Shown here: positions 1-7,107 of the stretch, piece after piece
Numbering within the stretch: position 1 is the first letter of the stretch
How the letters are laid out: every line of letters starts with the position of its first letter
Source: Lachnospiraceae bacterium
GTDB taxonomy: Bacteria > Bacillota > Clostridia > Lachnospirales > Lachnospiraceae
NCBI GenBank assembly: GCA_902363555.1
Contig: CABJAM010000009.1
Coordinates: forward strand, 1 to 64,000
Length of the DNA: 64,000 bases
Direction of reading: 5' to 3'
Program-made: the position numbers and the translations under genes
The notes under the pieces: model-generated
What the model was told of the DNA's origin: nothing
Seen by the model: the letters and a program-made list of their open reading frames with translations, nothing else
The model's database searches: none

Positions 1-114
1 TCCCATAGAGTGATCTAGTAAGACCCCTTGAAGACGACAAGGTAGATAGGGCAGAGGTGGAAGTGTGGCAACACATGGAGCTGACTGTTACTAATCGGTC
101 GAGGGCTTGACCTT
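1..114 (+). rRNA. 23S ribosomal RNA, 3' end (partial)
   Basis: The first about 114 bases match the conserved 3' terminus of bacterial 23S rRNA, including the AGGTAGATAGG segment, GAGGTGGAAGTGTGG, and the terminal CTAATCGGTCGAGGGCTTGACC. The gene enters from the left edge, so only the last domain VI helices are present. No 5S rRNA gene follows: only about 75 bases separate the 23S end from the first tRNA, so the 5S gene must lie elsewhere (for example upstream of 16S). The exact mature 3' end is estimated by similarity to other 23S termini. Confidence 0.95.
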
Positions 115-135
115 AAGTTTCTATTATGGTATAAT
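107..135 (+). promoter_or_regulatory. Candidate sigma-A promoter at the end of 23S, reading into the tRNA cluster
   Basis: TTGACC (107-112) and a perfect TATAAT (130-135) are separated by 17 bases. The -35 box lies inside the last bases of the 23S rRNA gene and the start point would fall around 142, before tRNA-Asp. It could give the tRNA cluster its own transcription in addition to read-through from the rRNA operon. The -35 resemblance may be a by-product of the conserved 23S terminus. Confidence 0.5.
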
Positions 136-186
136 GATGTGAAAGTATTTGAATATGCAGTTTTGAAGGTACATCCTTCATAAAGT

Positions 187-260
187 GGCCTAGTGGCTCA
201 GTTGGTTAGAGCGCCGCCCTGTCACGGCGGAGGTCGTCGGTTCGAGTCCGATCTGGGTCG
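187..260 (+). tRNA. tRNA-Asp (GTC)
   Basis: A 74-base cloverleaf. Acceptor strand GGCCTAG pairs with CTGGGTC, the anticodon GTC is at 221-223, and the T-loop carries GGTTCGAGTCC. No CCA is encoded. First of seven tRNAs downstream of 23S. Confidence 0.96.
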
Positions 261-323
261 TTACATAGAACACATTGTGTGATATGTAGGTTGTTGGATT
301 TCATTGAAGTCCGCGACAAAAAT

Positions 324-396
324 GGGGTTTTAGCTCAGCTGGGAGAGCATCTGCCTTACAAGCAGAGGGTCATAGGTTCGAGCCCTATAAGCCCCA
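324..396 (+). tRNA. tRNA-Val (TAC)
   Basis: A 73-base cloverleaf. Acceptor GGGGTTT pairs with AAGCCCC, the anticodon stem TCTGC/GCAGA encloses CTTACAA, and the anticodon TAC is at 357-359. No CCA is encoded. Confidence 0.96.
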
Positions 397-402
397 TTCA
401 TT

Positions 403-475
403 GCCGATGTGGCTCAATTGGCAGAGCAGCTGATTTGTAATCAGCAGGTTATCGGTTCGAGTCCGATCATCGGCT
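403..475 (+). tRNA. tRNA-Thr (TGT)
   Basis: A 73-base cloverleaf. Acceptor GCCGATG pairs with CATCGGC, and the anticodon TGT is at 436-438 in loop TTTGTAA. It starts six bases after tRNA-Val. No CCA is encoded. Confidence 0.96.
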
Positions 476-506
476 TTGTCAAGACACATTGACAAGAATT
501 AAATAT

Positions 507-588
507 GGGCGGGTTCCCGAGCGGCCAATGGGGGCAGACTGTAAATCTGTTGTCGACGACTTCGAAGGTTCGAATCCTTCTCCGCCCA
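507..588 (+). tRNA. tRNA-Tyr (GTA)
   Basis: An 82-base class II tRNA with a long variable arm. Acceptor GGGCGGG pairs with TCCGCCC, and the anticodon GTA is at 541-543 in loop CTGTAAA. No CCA is encoded. Confidence 0.95.
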
Positions 589-637
589 TTCAATCATTAT
601 CTTAATGATTGATGTGGACACACATTTAACTTAATAT

Positions 638-711
<74 letters not shown>

Positions 712-732
712 CTCATCAGAGTAATCTGATAT

Positions 733-805
733 GCCCAGATAGCTCAGTCGGTAGAGCAAGGGACTGAAAATCCCTGTGTCGCTGGTTCGATTCCGGCTCT
801 GGGCA
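733..805 (+). tRNA. tRNA-Phe (GAA)
   Basis: A 73-base cloverleaf. Acceptor GCCCAGA pairs with TCTGGGC, and the anticodon GAA is at 766-768 in loop CTGAAAA. No CCA is encoded. Confidence 0.96.
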
Positions 806-868
806 CTTGGTGTTAGTAAAACTAATTTGTCGTAAGTTCTGTTTGGAATCCAAGACAGCTAATACTGT

Positions 869-941
869 GGGATATTAGCTCAGTTGGTAGAGCACTAGAC
901 TTTTAATCTAGGTGTCCGGGGTTCGAACCCCCGATGTCTCA
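869..941 (+). tRNA. tRNA-Lys (TTT)
   Basis: A 73-base cloverleaf. Acceptor GGGATAT pairs with ATGTCTC, and the anticodon TTT is at 902-904 in loop CTTTTAA. Last tRNA of the cluster, followed at once by a terminator hairpin. No CCA is encoded. Confidence 0.96.
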
Positions 942-948
942 TTTACAG

Positions 949-989
949 CCGCTAAAATGTTGAAAATTTCAATATTTCAGCGGTTTTTT
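949..989 (+). terminator. Rho-independent terminator of the rRNA-tRNA transcript
   Basis: CCGCT (949-953) and CAGCGG (978-983) bracket an AT-rich stem containing TTGAAAATTTCAA, followed by TTTTTT at 984-989. It ends the tRNA cluster and overlaps the last codons of the convergent minus-strand gene. Confidence 0.8.
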
Positions 990-1384
990 GCGTTCAGCGG
1001 TTTTTCTTCGTTATAAAGAAAGTAGCGCAGATATTCATTAATTACGATCGCCAAAGCACACAGCGGTAAAAATAAAACCGCATATAATAGGGATGTCTGG
1101 CCAAGAATATTAGGGAAAAGGTTACTATAATCCCAGATCCCCCAGCCAAGCCACAGGTTGACGATGCATCCCGTGATAAATTCAACGGCAACGACAAATA
1201 AATCAACTTTTAAAACCTGCTTCCAGAAAGGAAGGCTGTGATTTTGCATCCCTGCATAAATAAAGCACAGTCCGCCCAGGATAAACATAGTCCAATGGCT
1301 GTAACCCCGCCACAAAAGTTCTATACCATAATAGGCGCTGCCGCCGAATACGAATAGAAACATTGTTTTAACAATTTCAATCAT
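977..1384 (-). CDS. Putative ABC transporter permease, CmpB-type small membrane protein (PF06541-like)
   Basis: A 135-residue hydrophobic protein with about four membrane segments. It resembles the widespread Clostridia family labelled putative ABC transporter permease (PF06541), with the recognisable stretches ELLWRGYSHWTMFILGG near residues 22-38 and LGWGIWDYSNL in the second half. The function of the family is unproven. I chose the ATG at 1384 because GGAGG lies about ten bases upstream on the minus strand; an in-frame ATG further upstream at 1435 has no ribosome binding site. The gene stands alone, convergent with the tRNA cluster, and its stop codon lies inside the tRNA terminator. Confidence 0.75.
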   Translation of the reverse strand: MIEIVKTMFLFVFGGSAYYGIELLWRGYSHWTMFILGGLCFIYAGMQNHSLPFWKQVLKVDLFVVAVEFITGCIVNLWLGWGIWDYSNLFPNILGQTSLLYAVLFLPLCALAIVINEYLRYFLYNEEKPLNAKNR

Positions 1385-1416
1385 TACATTGGCACCTCCA
1401 AAGTTTATTTCCACAG

Positions 1417-1428
1417 AGCAACGAGCCA
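1417..1428 (+). repeat. Fragment of dispersed repeat (AGCAACGAGCCA)
   Basis: Twelve bases identical to the core of a repeat that occurs more completely at 17916, 32054, 32129 and 43298. Here it lies between the divergent minus-strand permease and the purine permease, without an adjacent terminator. Confidence 0.5.
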
Positions 1429-1616
1429 AAGTCAAGCTTGCTTGAACTTAGCGGCTTTCGTGAGTTATTACGTTTGCTACACAATTAGTTTGTGCCAGCC
1501 TCATAAAATAATAGCAGGTTGTTTTTTGAAGAATTGTTAATAAAAGTCGAATTAAACGACGAATGTGCTGTTGTCTATATTATTCTAAAAAAATTAAATT
1601 TTTTATAGGAAAATTA

Positions 1617-1645
1617 TTGAAAATTCACATGTTTTATAGTATGAT
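1617..1645 (+). promoter_or_regulatory. Promoter of the purine permease gene
   Basis: TTGAAA (1617-1622), a 17-base spacer and TATGAT (1640-1645). Transcription would start near 1652, just before the riboswitch aptamer at 1666, which supports the call. Confidence 0.75.
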
Positions 1646-1665
1646 AATAACATAAAACTGAATAA

Positions 1666-1730
1666 GATTTATATATGCCCAAGATTGGTTGAGCGTTTCT
1701 ACAAACTACCGTAATAGTTGTCTATAAATC
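1666..1730 (+). promoter_or_regulatory. Purine (guanine-class) riboswitch aptamer
   Basis: P1 is an 8-bp helix GATTTATA (1666-1673) with TATAAATC (1723-1730). P2 carries loop GATTGG, the junction GTTTCTAC is conserved, and P3 carries loop CCGTAA, so the three-way junction of the purine aptamer is complete. The binding nucleotide position reads C (GTCTATA), as in guanine/hypoxanthine rather than adenine aptamers. P3 has an extra bulged A and P2 one mismatch. Downstream, TGAAC (1743-1747), GTTCAT (1757-1762) and ATGAAC (1766-1771) can form mutually exclusive hairpins before TTTTTT at 1795-1800, so they may be the expression platform. The downstream purine permease fits the ligand. Confidence 0.85.
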
Positions 1731-1843
1731 GTCCATTTCTCGTGAACGGCCATTTTGTTCATTTAATGAACTATTTATGATAATTATTAGGGTCTTTTTT
1801 GTTTAGGTCTTGGCGGTTGTAAAAGGAGGGTAGAAGGCGTTGG

Positions 1844-1872
1844 GTAACAGTTCAGTACCTCTGAACGGTTAC
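1844..1872 (+). repeat. Dispersed palindromic element, copy 1
   Basis: GTAACAGTTCAG and CTGAACGGTTAC pair over twelve positions with one mismatch around loop TACCT. The same arms recur at 26069-26097 and, extended, at 62307-62351, with diverged copies at 19462, 52109 and elsewhere. Here it sits in the 5' untranslated region between riboswitch and coding region. Confidence 0.7.
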
Positions 1873-1931
1873 AGATTTTTATCAGGTAGTAAAAAAACAG
1901 CAAACAATTTTAAAAGAGTGGAGGGATTTTT

Positions 1932-3299
1932 ATGAACAAATTGGATAAGCTGTTCCATCTGAAGGAGCACAACACGGATGTTAAAACCGAGGTTATGGCC
2001 GGTATAACCACATTTATGACCATGGCCTATATTCTTGCGGTGAATCCATCTATACTTGCCGAGTCCGGTATGGACAGAGGCGCTATTTTTACAGCCACAG
2101 CGCTGGCTTCCTTTATCGCGACCTGTCTTATGGCCGTATTGTCAAATTATCCATTCGTACTTGCTCCTGGTATGGGGCTGAACGCGTACTTTGCCTATAC
2201 AGTAGTCCTTGGTATGGGCTTTACATGGCAGATGGCATTAGCTGCCGTATTTGTTGAAGGTATTATCTTCATTTTACTGTCCCTGACCAATGTCCGGGAG
2301 GCTATTTTTAACGCTATACCTATGAATTTAAAACATGCGGTATCCGTAGGTATTGGTCTGTTTATTGCATTTATCGGCTTACAGAATGCCGGTATTGTTG
2401 TAAGCAGTGCCACACTTGTGTCCATGTTCTCTTTTAAGACATCCATTAAAGAGGGTACGTTTAATACTGCTGGTATTACAGTACTGCTGGCATTGATTGG
2501 TATTATCATCACTGGTATTCTCGTTGCTAAAAAGGTTAAAGGAAATATCCTCTGGGGTATTTTGATCACCTGGGTTCTGGGTATTATCTGCCAGCTTACC
2601 GGATTATACGTACCGGGCGAGGGCATGAGCCTGATTCCGGATTTCTCCAATGGTATTTCTGTTCCGAGCCTGGCGCCAACCTTTATGCACATGGATTTTT
2701 CCAAGATATTTACGATGGATTTCGTAGTCATCATGTTTGCATTCCTGTTTGTAGATATGTTTGATACACTGGGAACCCTGATCGGTGTGGCTTCCAAAGC
2801 AGATTTACTTGATAAGAACGGCAAATTACCGAAGATCCGCGGCGCTCTGTTATCCGATGCCATCGGTACATCCGTAGGTGCCTGCCTTGGTACATCCACC
2901 ACAACGACTTTTGTAGAAAGTGCATCCGGTGTGGCTGAAGGCGGACGTACAGGTCTGACAGGCCTGGTTGCTGCTGCTTTATTTGCTCTGTCACTGTTGT
3001 TCTCCCCGATCTTCCTGGCTATTCCTTCCTTTGCCACAGCACCGGCGCTGATTATCGTTGGTTTCCTGATGCTGACATCGGTAACGAAGATCGATTTCAA
3101 TGACTACACAGAAGCGATTCCGGCATATATTGCCATTATTGCAATGCCATTCATGTATAGTATTTCCGAAGGTATTGCCATGGGCGTTATCTCTTATGTC
3201 GTTATTAACCTTGTATGCGGAAAGGCTAAAGAAAAGAAGATCAGTATTCTTATGTATGTTCTGGCTGTATTGTTCATACTGAAATATATTATTATTTAA
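1932..3299 (+). CDS. pbuG: NCS2-family hypoxanthine/guanine permease (PbuG/AzgA type)
   Basis: A 455-residue polytopic membrane protein that would import hypoxanthine and guanine with protons across the cytoplasmic membrane. It has the AzgA-subfamily marks: N-terminal TEVMAGITTFMTMAYILAVNP, APGMGLNAYFAY near residues 77-88, and the substrate-site region VDMFDTLGTLIGVASKA followed by a GTSTTTTFVESASGVAEGG stretch. The length is normal for the family. The start ATG follows GGAGGG. A purine riboswitch and a clear promoter lie upstream, so expression should fall when guanine or hypoxanthine is plentiful. The gene is monocistronic, with a terminator right after it. Confidence 0.93.
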   Translation: MNKLDKLFHLKEHNTDVKTEVMAGITTFMTMAYILAVNPSILAESGMDRGAIFTATALASFIATCLMAVLSNYPFVLAPGMGLNAYFAYTVVLGMGFTWQMALAAVFVEGIIFILLSLTNVREAIFNAIPMNLKHAVSVGIGLFIAFIGLQNAGIVVSSATLVSMFSFKTSIKEGTFNTAGITVLLALIGIIITGILVAKKVKGNILWGILITWVLGIICQLTGLYVPGEGMSLIPDFSNGISVPSLAPTFMHMDFSKIFTMDFVVIMFAFLFVDMFDTLGTLIGVASKADLLDKNGKLPKIRGALLSDAIGTSVGACLGTSTTTTFVESASGVAEGGRTGLTGLVAAALFALSLLFSPIFLAIPSFATAPALIIVGFLMLTSVTKIDFNDYTEAIPAYIAIIAMPFMYSISEGIAMGVISYVVINLVCGKAKEKKISILMYVLAVLFILKYIII

Positions 3300-3323
3300 A
3301 TCGTGTTAAATTAAGCTTCGCTT

Positions 3324-3376
3324 AAAAGCCACAGTATTGGCGGTTTTCGGGAACCGTTGGTACTGTGGCTTTTTAA
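3324..3376 (+). terminator. Rho-independent terminator of pbuG
   Basis: AAAAGCCACAGTA (3324-3336) pairs with TACTGTGGCTTTTT (3361-3374) around a GC-containing inner hairpin; the T-run lies in the 3' arm. Confidence 0.85.
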
Positions 3377-3575
3377 TAGTGAAAGGGCGCACGTTTCAAT
3401 TAAAGCGTTCTGGCTTTCGCTAAGATTAAAGTATAAGACGAAAGTTTAGCCATTTTCAAGCTTGCGGGTCATTTTAATATAGTAATATTGTTACAGGACA
3501 ATAGGCACAAGCGCTTGTTGAAAGGCAGCCGCTTTTTGCGCGGAGCGGAGACAAGTGCCGAAGGGGAGACAGGTA

Positions 3576-3591
3576 CGCGAAGCAACAAGCC
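3576..3591 (+). repeat. Diverged copy of the GCGCGAAGC dispersed repeat
   Basis: CGCGAAGCAACAAGCC resembles the 18-base core found at 17916, 32054, 32129 and 43298. It lies in the gene-poor stretch between the pbuG terminator and the rpiR promoter, just before a truncated gene fragment. Confidence 0.45.
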
Positions 3592-3609
3592 TCAAAAGGA
3601 GAACGGAAT

Positions 3610-3690
3610 ATGTGGAAAATCCGTCTGGAACAACAAAAAAGCGGTGGCAATGAGGTGCTCATCCGCTATCGGGAAATGAAAATTATTTAA
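3610..3690 (+). pseudogene. Truncated start of a LytTR-family DNA-binding regulator gene
   Basis: A ribosome binding site (AAAGGAG) precedes a 26-codon frame reading MWKIRLEQQKSGGNEVLIRY and then REMKII before TAA. This resembles the first residues of the small LytTR-domain regulators that are common in Clostridia (pattern M-x-I-R-I-E ... E-V-I/L-I-R-C-R-E). The rest of the gene is missing. The similarity is short and from memory. The remaining bases between 3377 and 3690 hold only a diverged repeat copy. Confidence 0.4.
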
Positions 3691-3694
3691 AAAA

Positions 3695-3746
3695 GTAGTA
3701 TTACTACAAAATAACTGTTTACAATGTAGTAATACTGTGATATAAT
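3695..3746 (+). promoter_or_regulatory. Promoter of the RpiR-SIS-MttB operon with paired palindromic operators
   Basis: TTTACA (3718-3723), a 17-base spacer and TATAAT (3741-3746) form a near-consensus promoter. A perfect palindrome GTAGTATTACTAC lies at 3695-3707, just upstream of the -35 box. A second half-matching copy, GTAGTAATACT, lies at 3726-3736 inside the spacer. Two copies flanking and overlapping the -35 box are a typical operator layout, probably for the RpiR regulator encoded first in the operon. Confidence 0.75.
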
Positions 3747-3770
3747 TATAAAAAATAAAGGAGATAGGAT

Positions 3771-4649
3771 ATGGACAGTAACCAGACAAAAAATTTATTG
3801 TATTCACAAAATATAAAAATGGCATACAATGAGCTTCGTGTTTCGGAAAAAAAAGTTGCTGATTATGTTCTGAAAAACCCTCAGGAGATATTGGAAATCT
3901 CTATGCTGGAACTTGCATCTAAGGCGGGAACAAGCGAGCCGTCTATCATGAGATTCATCCGGTCCATCGGTTACAGTGGATACAATGATCTGAAATTACA
4001 TATAGCCAGAGACTTGGGGAAAATGAACCGGCATGATCATTCGCCTTTAAAGGAAGTAAAAATAGATAAAAATGATAAAATAGAAAGTCTTCCTGCGAAA
4101 ATTGTCAGTATAACCAGCAGCGGCCTTCAGCAGATGCTGGAAATACTGGATCCTCAAGAATTAAAAAGGGCGATTGGCCTTATTCGTACAGCCAGAATTG
4201 TTGATGTATATGGGGTAGGGAATTCAGCAGTTATCGCCGAAGATATTACTCATAAACTGATGAGAATCGGTATTTGCAGCAGAACATTTTCTGATCCCCA
4301 TATGCAGATCATGTCAGCATGTAACTTATGTGAAAAAGATGTTGTGATTGCCATCAGCCATTCGGGGAAGACAAAAGATATCATTGATTCGGTGAAGACA
4401 GCATCGGAGAGTGGAGCTAAAATTATTGTGATTACAAATTATCTTGCTGTAGAGATTATGAAATTTGCAGATGTGAAGTTGCTGACAAGTTCTTATGAGA
4501 CATCATTTTTCAGTGAAACTATGGTTTCAAGAATTATGCAGCTTTCAATTGTGGATATGATATATACAGGTCTTTTGCTAAGTGATTACGATTCGTCAGT
4601 GGAAAAAATTGACCGTTTTCATGAGGCTTCAAGCAATAAACAAATATAA
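3771..4649 (+). CDS. MurR/RpiR-family transcriptional regulator
   Basis: A 292-residue cytoplasmic regulator. Residues about 10-80 form the HTH_6 (RpiR) domain, with ELASKAGTSEPSIMRFIRSIGYSGYNDLK as helix-turn-helix and its C-terminal flank. Residues about 125-260 form a SIS domain that would bind a sugar phosphate (VYGVGNSAVIAEDI, AISHSGKTKDIIDSV). The start ATG follows AAAGGAG. As first gene of the operon, with palindromes in its own promoter, it most likely autoregulates the whole operon and responds to a phosphosugar made by the SIS and kinase enzymes encoded downstream. Whether it represses or activates cannot be read from the sequence. Confidence 0.9.
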   Translation: MDSNQTKNLLYSQNIKMAYNELRVSEKKVADYVLKNPQEILEISMLELASKAGTSEPSIMRFIRSIGYSGYNDLKLHIARDLGKMNRHDHSPLKEVKIDKNDKIESLPAKIVSITSSGLQQMLEILDPQELKRAIGLIRTARIVDVYGVGNSAVIAEDITHKLMRIGICSRTFSDPHMQIMSACNLCEKDVVIAISHSGKTKDIIDSVKTASESGAKIIVITNYLAVEIMKFADVKLLTSSYETSFFSETMVSRIMQLSIVDMIYTGLLLSDYDSSVEKIDRFHEASSNKQI

Positions 4650-4668
4650 TTATAAAGGGGAGAAGTGT

Positions 4669-5694
4669 ATGAATTACTTGTCTGAGATTTTGGAACAGGG
4701 GGAGGCATTATTACAGCTGACTCATAATTATGGGAACCATTATGATCCACTTGAAAAGCTGGAAGAACTGGGGAAAAAATATAATTACTTTATTTTTACC
4801 GGCATGGGCAGTTCATTATTCAGCGGTTATATTGCATGTGACTATTTGTGCAAATATAATATACGATGTCAGGCGGTGGAATCCAATGAGCTGGGTAAAA
4901 AAGTGAAAACAAGCTTAGATGACAAAACACTGATCATTGCAATTTCGCAGAGCGGAGAAAGTCCTGAAGTTATAGATCTATGCAAAAGAATAGAGCATCA
5001 GGAGCAGCTGGTTGTTGTCACCAATAATGTTGAAAGTGAATTATACCATTTTGGTATACTTCAATTAGAATTGTTTGCCGGAGAGGAAAAAGCGACGGCC
5101 AGTAAAACCTATACAAATACCATTGCGGCTATGATTTATATAGCATCGGCATTGTCAGGAAAACTACAGGATATGAAGGGGAACATCAGCCGTAATCTGA
5201 TCCAATGTGCCGGTGAGATGGAAAAGTTATTTGAGGATAAAGAGAAAATAACACAAATGTCAGACTTTATGGAAGCATGTCCATACATATGTATTGTGGG
5301 ATCAGGGGCGAGTTACTGTTCAGCCAGCCATGGGCAGCTTGTTATTGAAGAAGCAGGGAAGATGTTTTCTACAAGATATACCACAGGGCAATTTATCCAT
5401 GGGCCGATTGAACTGATCAGAGATGATTTCACAGTATTTATTTTTGACCACGACAGCCGGTTTAGTGTGGAAGTTGACCGTATTATCAATAATGTGGATG
5501 AATATGGCGGCAGGGTCTGCCTAATCACCAACAGAGACATTGCAGGCAGAGAAAGGGTTTTTGTTTATAAGACGGATATTCACATGCCGCTATATGCACC
5601 GCTTGCTGAAATCATACCGTTGGAATTGATGATTTATGAAATTGGGATAAGAAAAGGCAGCCATCCGGGAATTATTCACAGGGTAAAGAAGTAG
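4669..5694 (+). CDS. SIS-domain sugar isomerase/deglycase (GlmS/AgaS/FrlB-like)
   Basis: A 341-residue protein with two SIS domains, like the isomerase half of GlmS and the fructosamine-6-phosphate deglycase FrlB. The first domain has TGMGSSLFSG (44-53) and the classic AISQSGES (91-98). The second has GSGASYCSASHG followed by EEAGK (about 227-231) and FIHGP with H244, positions where GlmS/FrlB enzymes carry catalytic Glu and His. It would act on a phosphorylated amino sugar or an Amadori compound. The ATG at 4669 is chosen because AAGGGGAG precedes it; upstream in-frame ATGs fall inside rpiR. It lies 19 bases after rpiR and 13 before the MttB homologue. The substrate is unknown. Confidence 0.8.
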   Translation: MNYLSEILEQGEALLQLTHNYGNHYDPLEKLEELGKKYNYFIFTGMGSSLFSGYIACDYLCKYNIRCQAVESNELGKKVKTSLDDKTLIIAISQSGESPEVIDLCKRIEHQEQLVVVTNNVESELYHFGILQLELFAGEEKATASKTYTNTIAAMIYIASALSGKLQDMKGNISRNLIQCAGEMEKLFEDKEKITQMSDFMEACPYICIVGSGASYCSASHGQLVIEEAGKMFSTRYTTGQFIHGPIELIRDDFTVFIFDHDSRFSVEVDRIINNVDEYGGRVCLITNRDIAGRERVFVYKTDIHMPLYAPLAEIIPLELMIYEIGIRKGSHPGIIHRVKK

Positions 5695-5707
5695 GGGAGA
5701 AATTCGC

Positions 5708-7093
5708 ATGAATATTAACTTTGAACTTAAGGGTGGCCTGAACGAAAAAAATATTCTGGATATCTATCATTGTGCCTGCGAACTTCTTGAAAAGATGGGG
5801 ATGGAAGCAACCAATACAGAAATGCTTAAGTATTTGGAAAATATTGACGGCTTTGAAATAAAAGACAGTTATATTAAAATAAAAAGAAGTGAAATTGAAC
5901 GCTGTGTCAGATATCAGTATGAAAATACAGAACAAGACACTATAAAGGCATATGAACTGCAGATATTGAGCGGCTATCCCATTTATATTGAAGACAGATC
6001 TGAAGGCATTTTGAGAAGTGTTTCCACCAGTGACGCAATTGAACAGACAAAACTGATCAGTGGACTGCATAGAAGCGGAGTCACAGGGAGCACGCCAGTT
6101 GTTCCGCAGGATGTGCATCCCAGCCTGCGCCATCTGAAATGTTTTATGATCGGAGCAGAATATGACAGCGGCGGACCGGATGTATCTATCGGTTCTCCGA
6201 AAACGGCTGAGTTTTTACTGCCGATGATGGAGGCTGTGGATAAAGAGCCAATACTTGGAGTCTTTGTACTCAATCCTCTAAAAGCATGTGGCGATACATT
6301 TGATACCCTTCATACATATCATAAAAAATTTCGGAAGTTTACAGCCGGCTGTATGCCGTTAATGGGGGTAACGGCACCGATTTACATATCGGGTGCACTG
6401 ATAATGGCGTTAGCATCTGCACTGGGAACAATGGCTATCATCAGGGCCTATGTGCCGGATGCGGAATGTAATGTAGAGGCGAGATGCTGGAGTGTTGATA
6501 TGAAAAGTCTGAATATGGCCTACGGGATGCCTCAGATGGTGCTGGGTGATCTGTGTTATGAGCTGTTCAGAAAATTTTTTCACTGGGGCGTCAATGGATG
6601 CAAAGCTTTTCATAGTCAGGCATTAAAATCAGATGCCCAGGCCAATGGACAGCGGGGAGCTTATGCGATGGCAATGGCACTTAGTGGACAGAGAGTATTT
6701 CAGTATGGCGGGCTTCTTGGAACAGACATGGTTTTTAGTCCGATCCAGTTAATGTATGATTTGGAACTCCTTAAATATGTAAAAAGTGTAACCGATGGAT
6801 TTGATTTTTCTAAAGAGTCATTGGATATTGACCAGATTATAAATGTGGGCTGCAGCGGGGATTACTTGTATGAGGACAGTACGCTTGATCATTACAGAGA
6901 TCTCACTTTTCGGAGTGAGCTATGGACGGGCGGTTCTGTTACAAATGAAATCCTAATGAGCAAAACCGATCAGATGCTATGCTGCGCAAAGGAAAAAATT
7001 GACCGCATCATCCGACAGCATTCATATCATGCACCGGAAGATAGGATTAAAGAACTGGAACATATTTACAAATGTGCTTCAAAGAGATTATAG
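5708..7093 (+). CDS. MttB-family (trimethylamine/betaine methyltransferase superfamily) protein, non-pyrrolysine
   Basis: A 461-residue protein that I assign to the MttB superfamily (COG5598/PF06253). Support comes from its overall pattern: an N-terminal helical segment, then a TIM-barrel-like part with GVTGSTPVVPQDVHPSLRH, AGCMPLMGVTAPIYISGAL and the C-terminal QYGGLLGTDMVFSPIQLMYD. There is no in-frame TAG, so it belongs to the group without pyrrolysine, whose known members demethylate quaternary amines (glycine betaine, proline betaine, carnitine) onto a corrinoid protein. No corrinoid protein or RamA-like activator is encoded in this window. Its neighbours are sugar enzymes and a sugar ABC transporter, so the substrate may be a methylated amine attached to a sugar, or the fold may do something else. 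The start follows GGGGAG. Confidence 0.75.
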   Translation: MNINFELKGGLNEKNILDIYHCACELLEKMGMEATNTEMLKYLENIDGFEIKDSYIKIKRSEIERCVRYQYENTEQDTIKAYELQILSGYPIYIEDRSEGILRSVSTSDAIEQTKLISGLHRSGVTGSTPVVPQDVHPSLRHLKCFMIGAEYDSGGPDVSIGSPKTAEFLLPMMEAVDKEPILGVFVLNPLKACGDTFDTLHTYHKKFRKFTAGCMPLMGVTAPIYISGALIMALASALGTMAIIRAYVPDAECNVEARCWSVDMKSLNMAYGMPQMVLGDLCYELFRKFFHWGVNGCKAFHSQALKSDAQANGQRGAYAMAMALSGQRVFQYGGLLGTDMVFSPIQLMYDLELLKYVKSVTDGFDFSKESLDIDQIINVGCSGDYLYEDSTLDHYRDLTFRSELWTGGSVTNEILMSKTDQMLCCAKEKIDRIIRQHSYHAPEDRIKELEHIYKCASKRL

Positions 7094-7107
7094 CAGGGGA
7101 GAAGATT

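Noticed and set aside
2195..3100. Long open frame on the minus strand inside pbuG
   Set aside because: It lies fully antisense to a clear NCS2 permease gene, has no ribosome binding site and its translation resembles no family.
5708..7093. Pyrrolysine-containing trimethylamine methyltransferase
   Set aside because: There is no in-frame TAG within the gene; the frame is continuous to a TAG stop at the normal family length.
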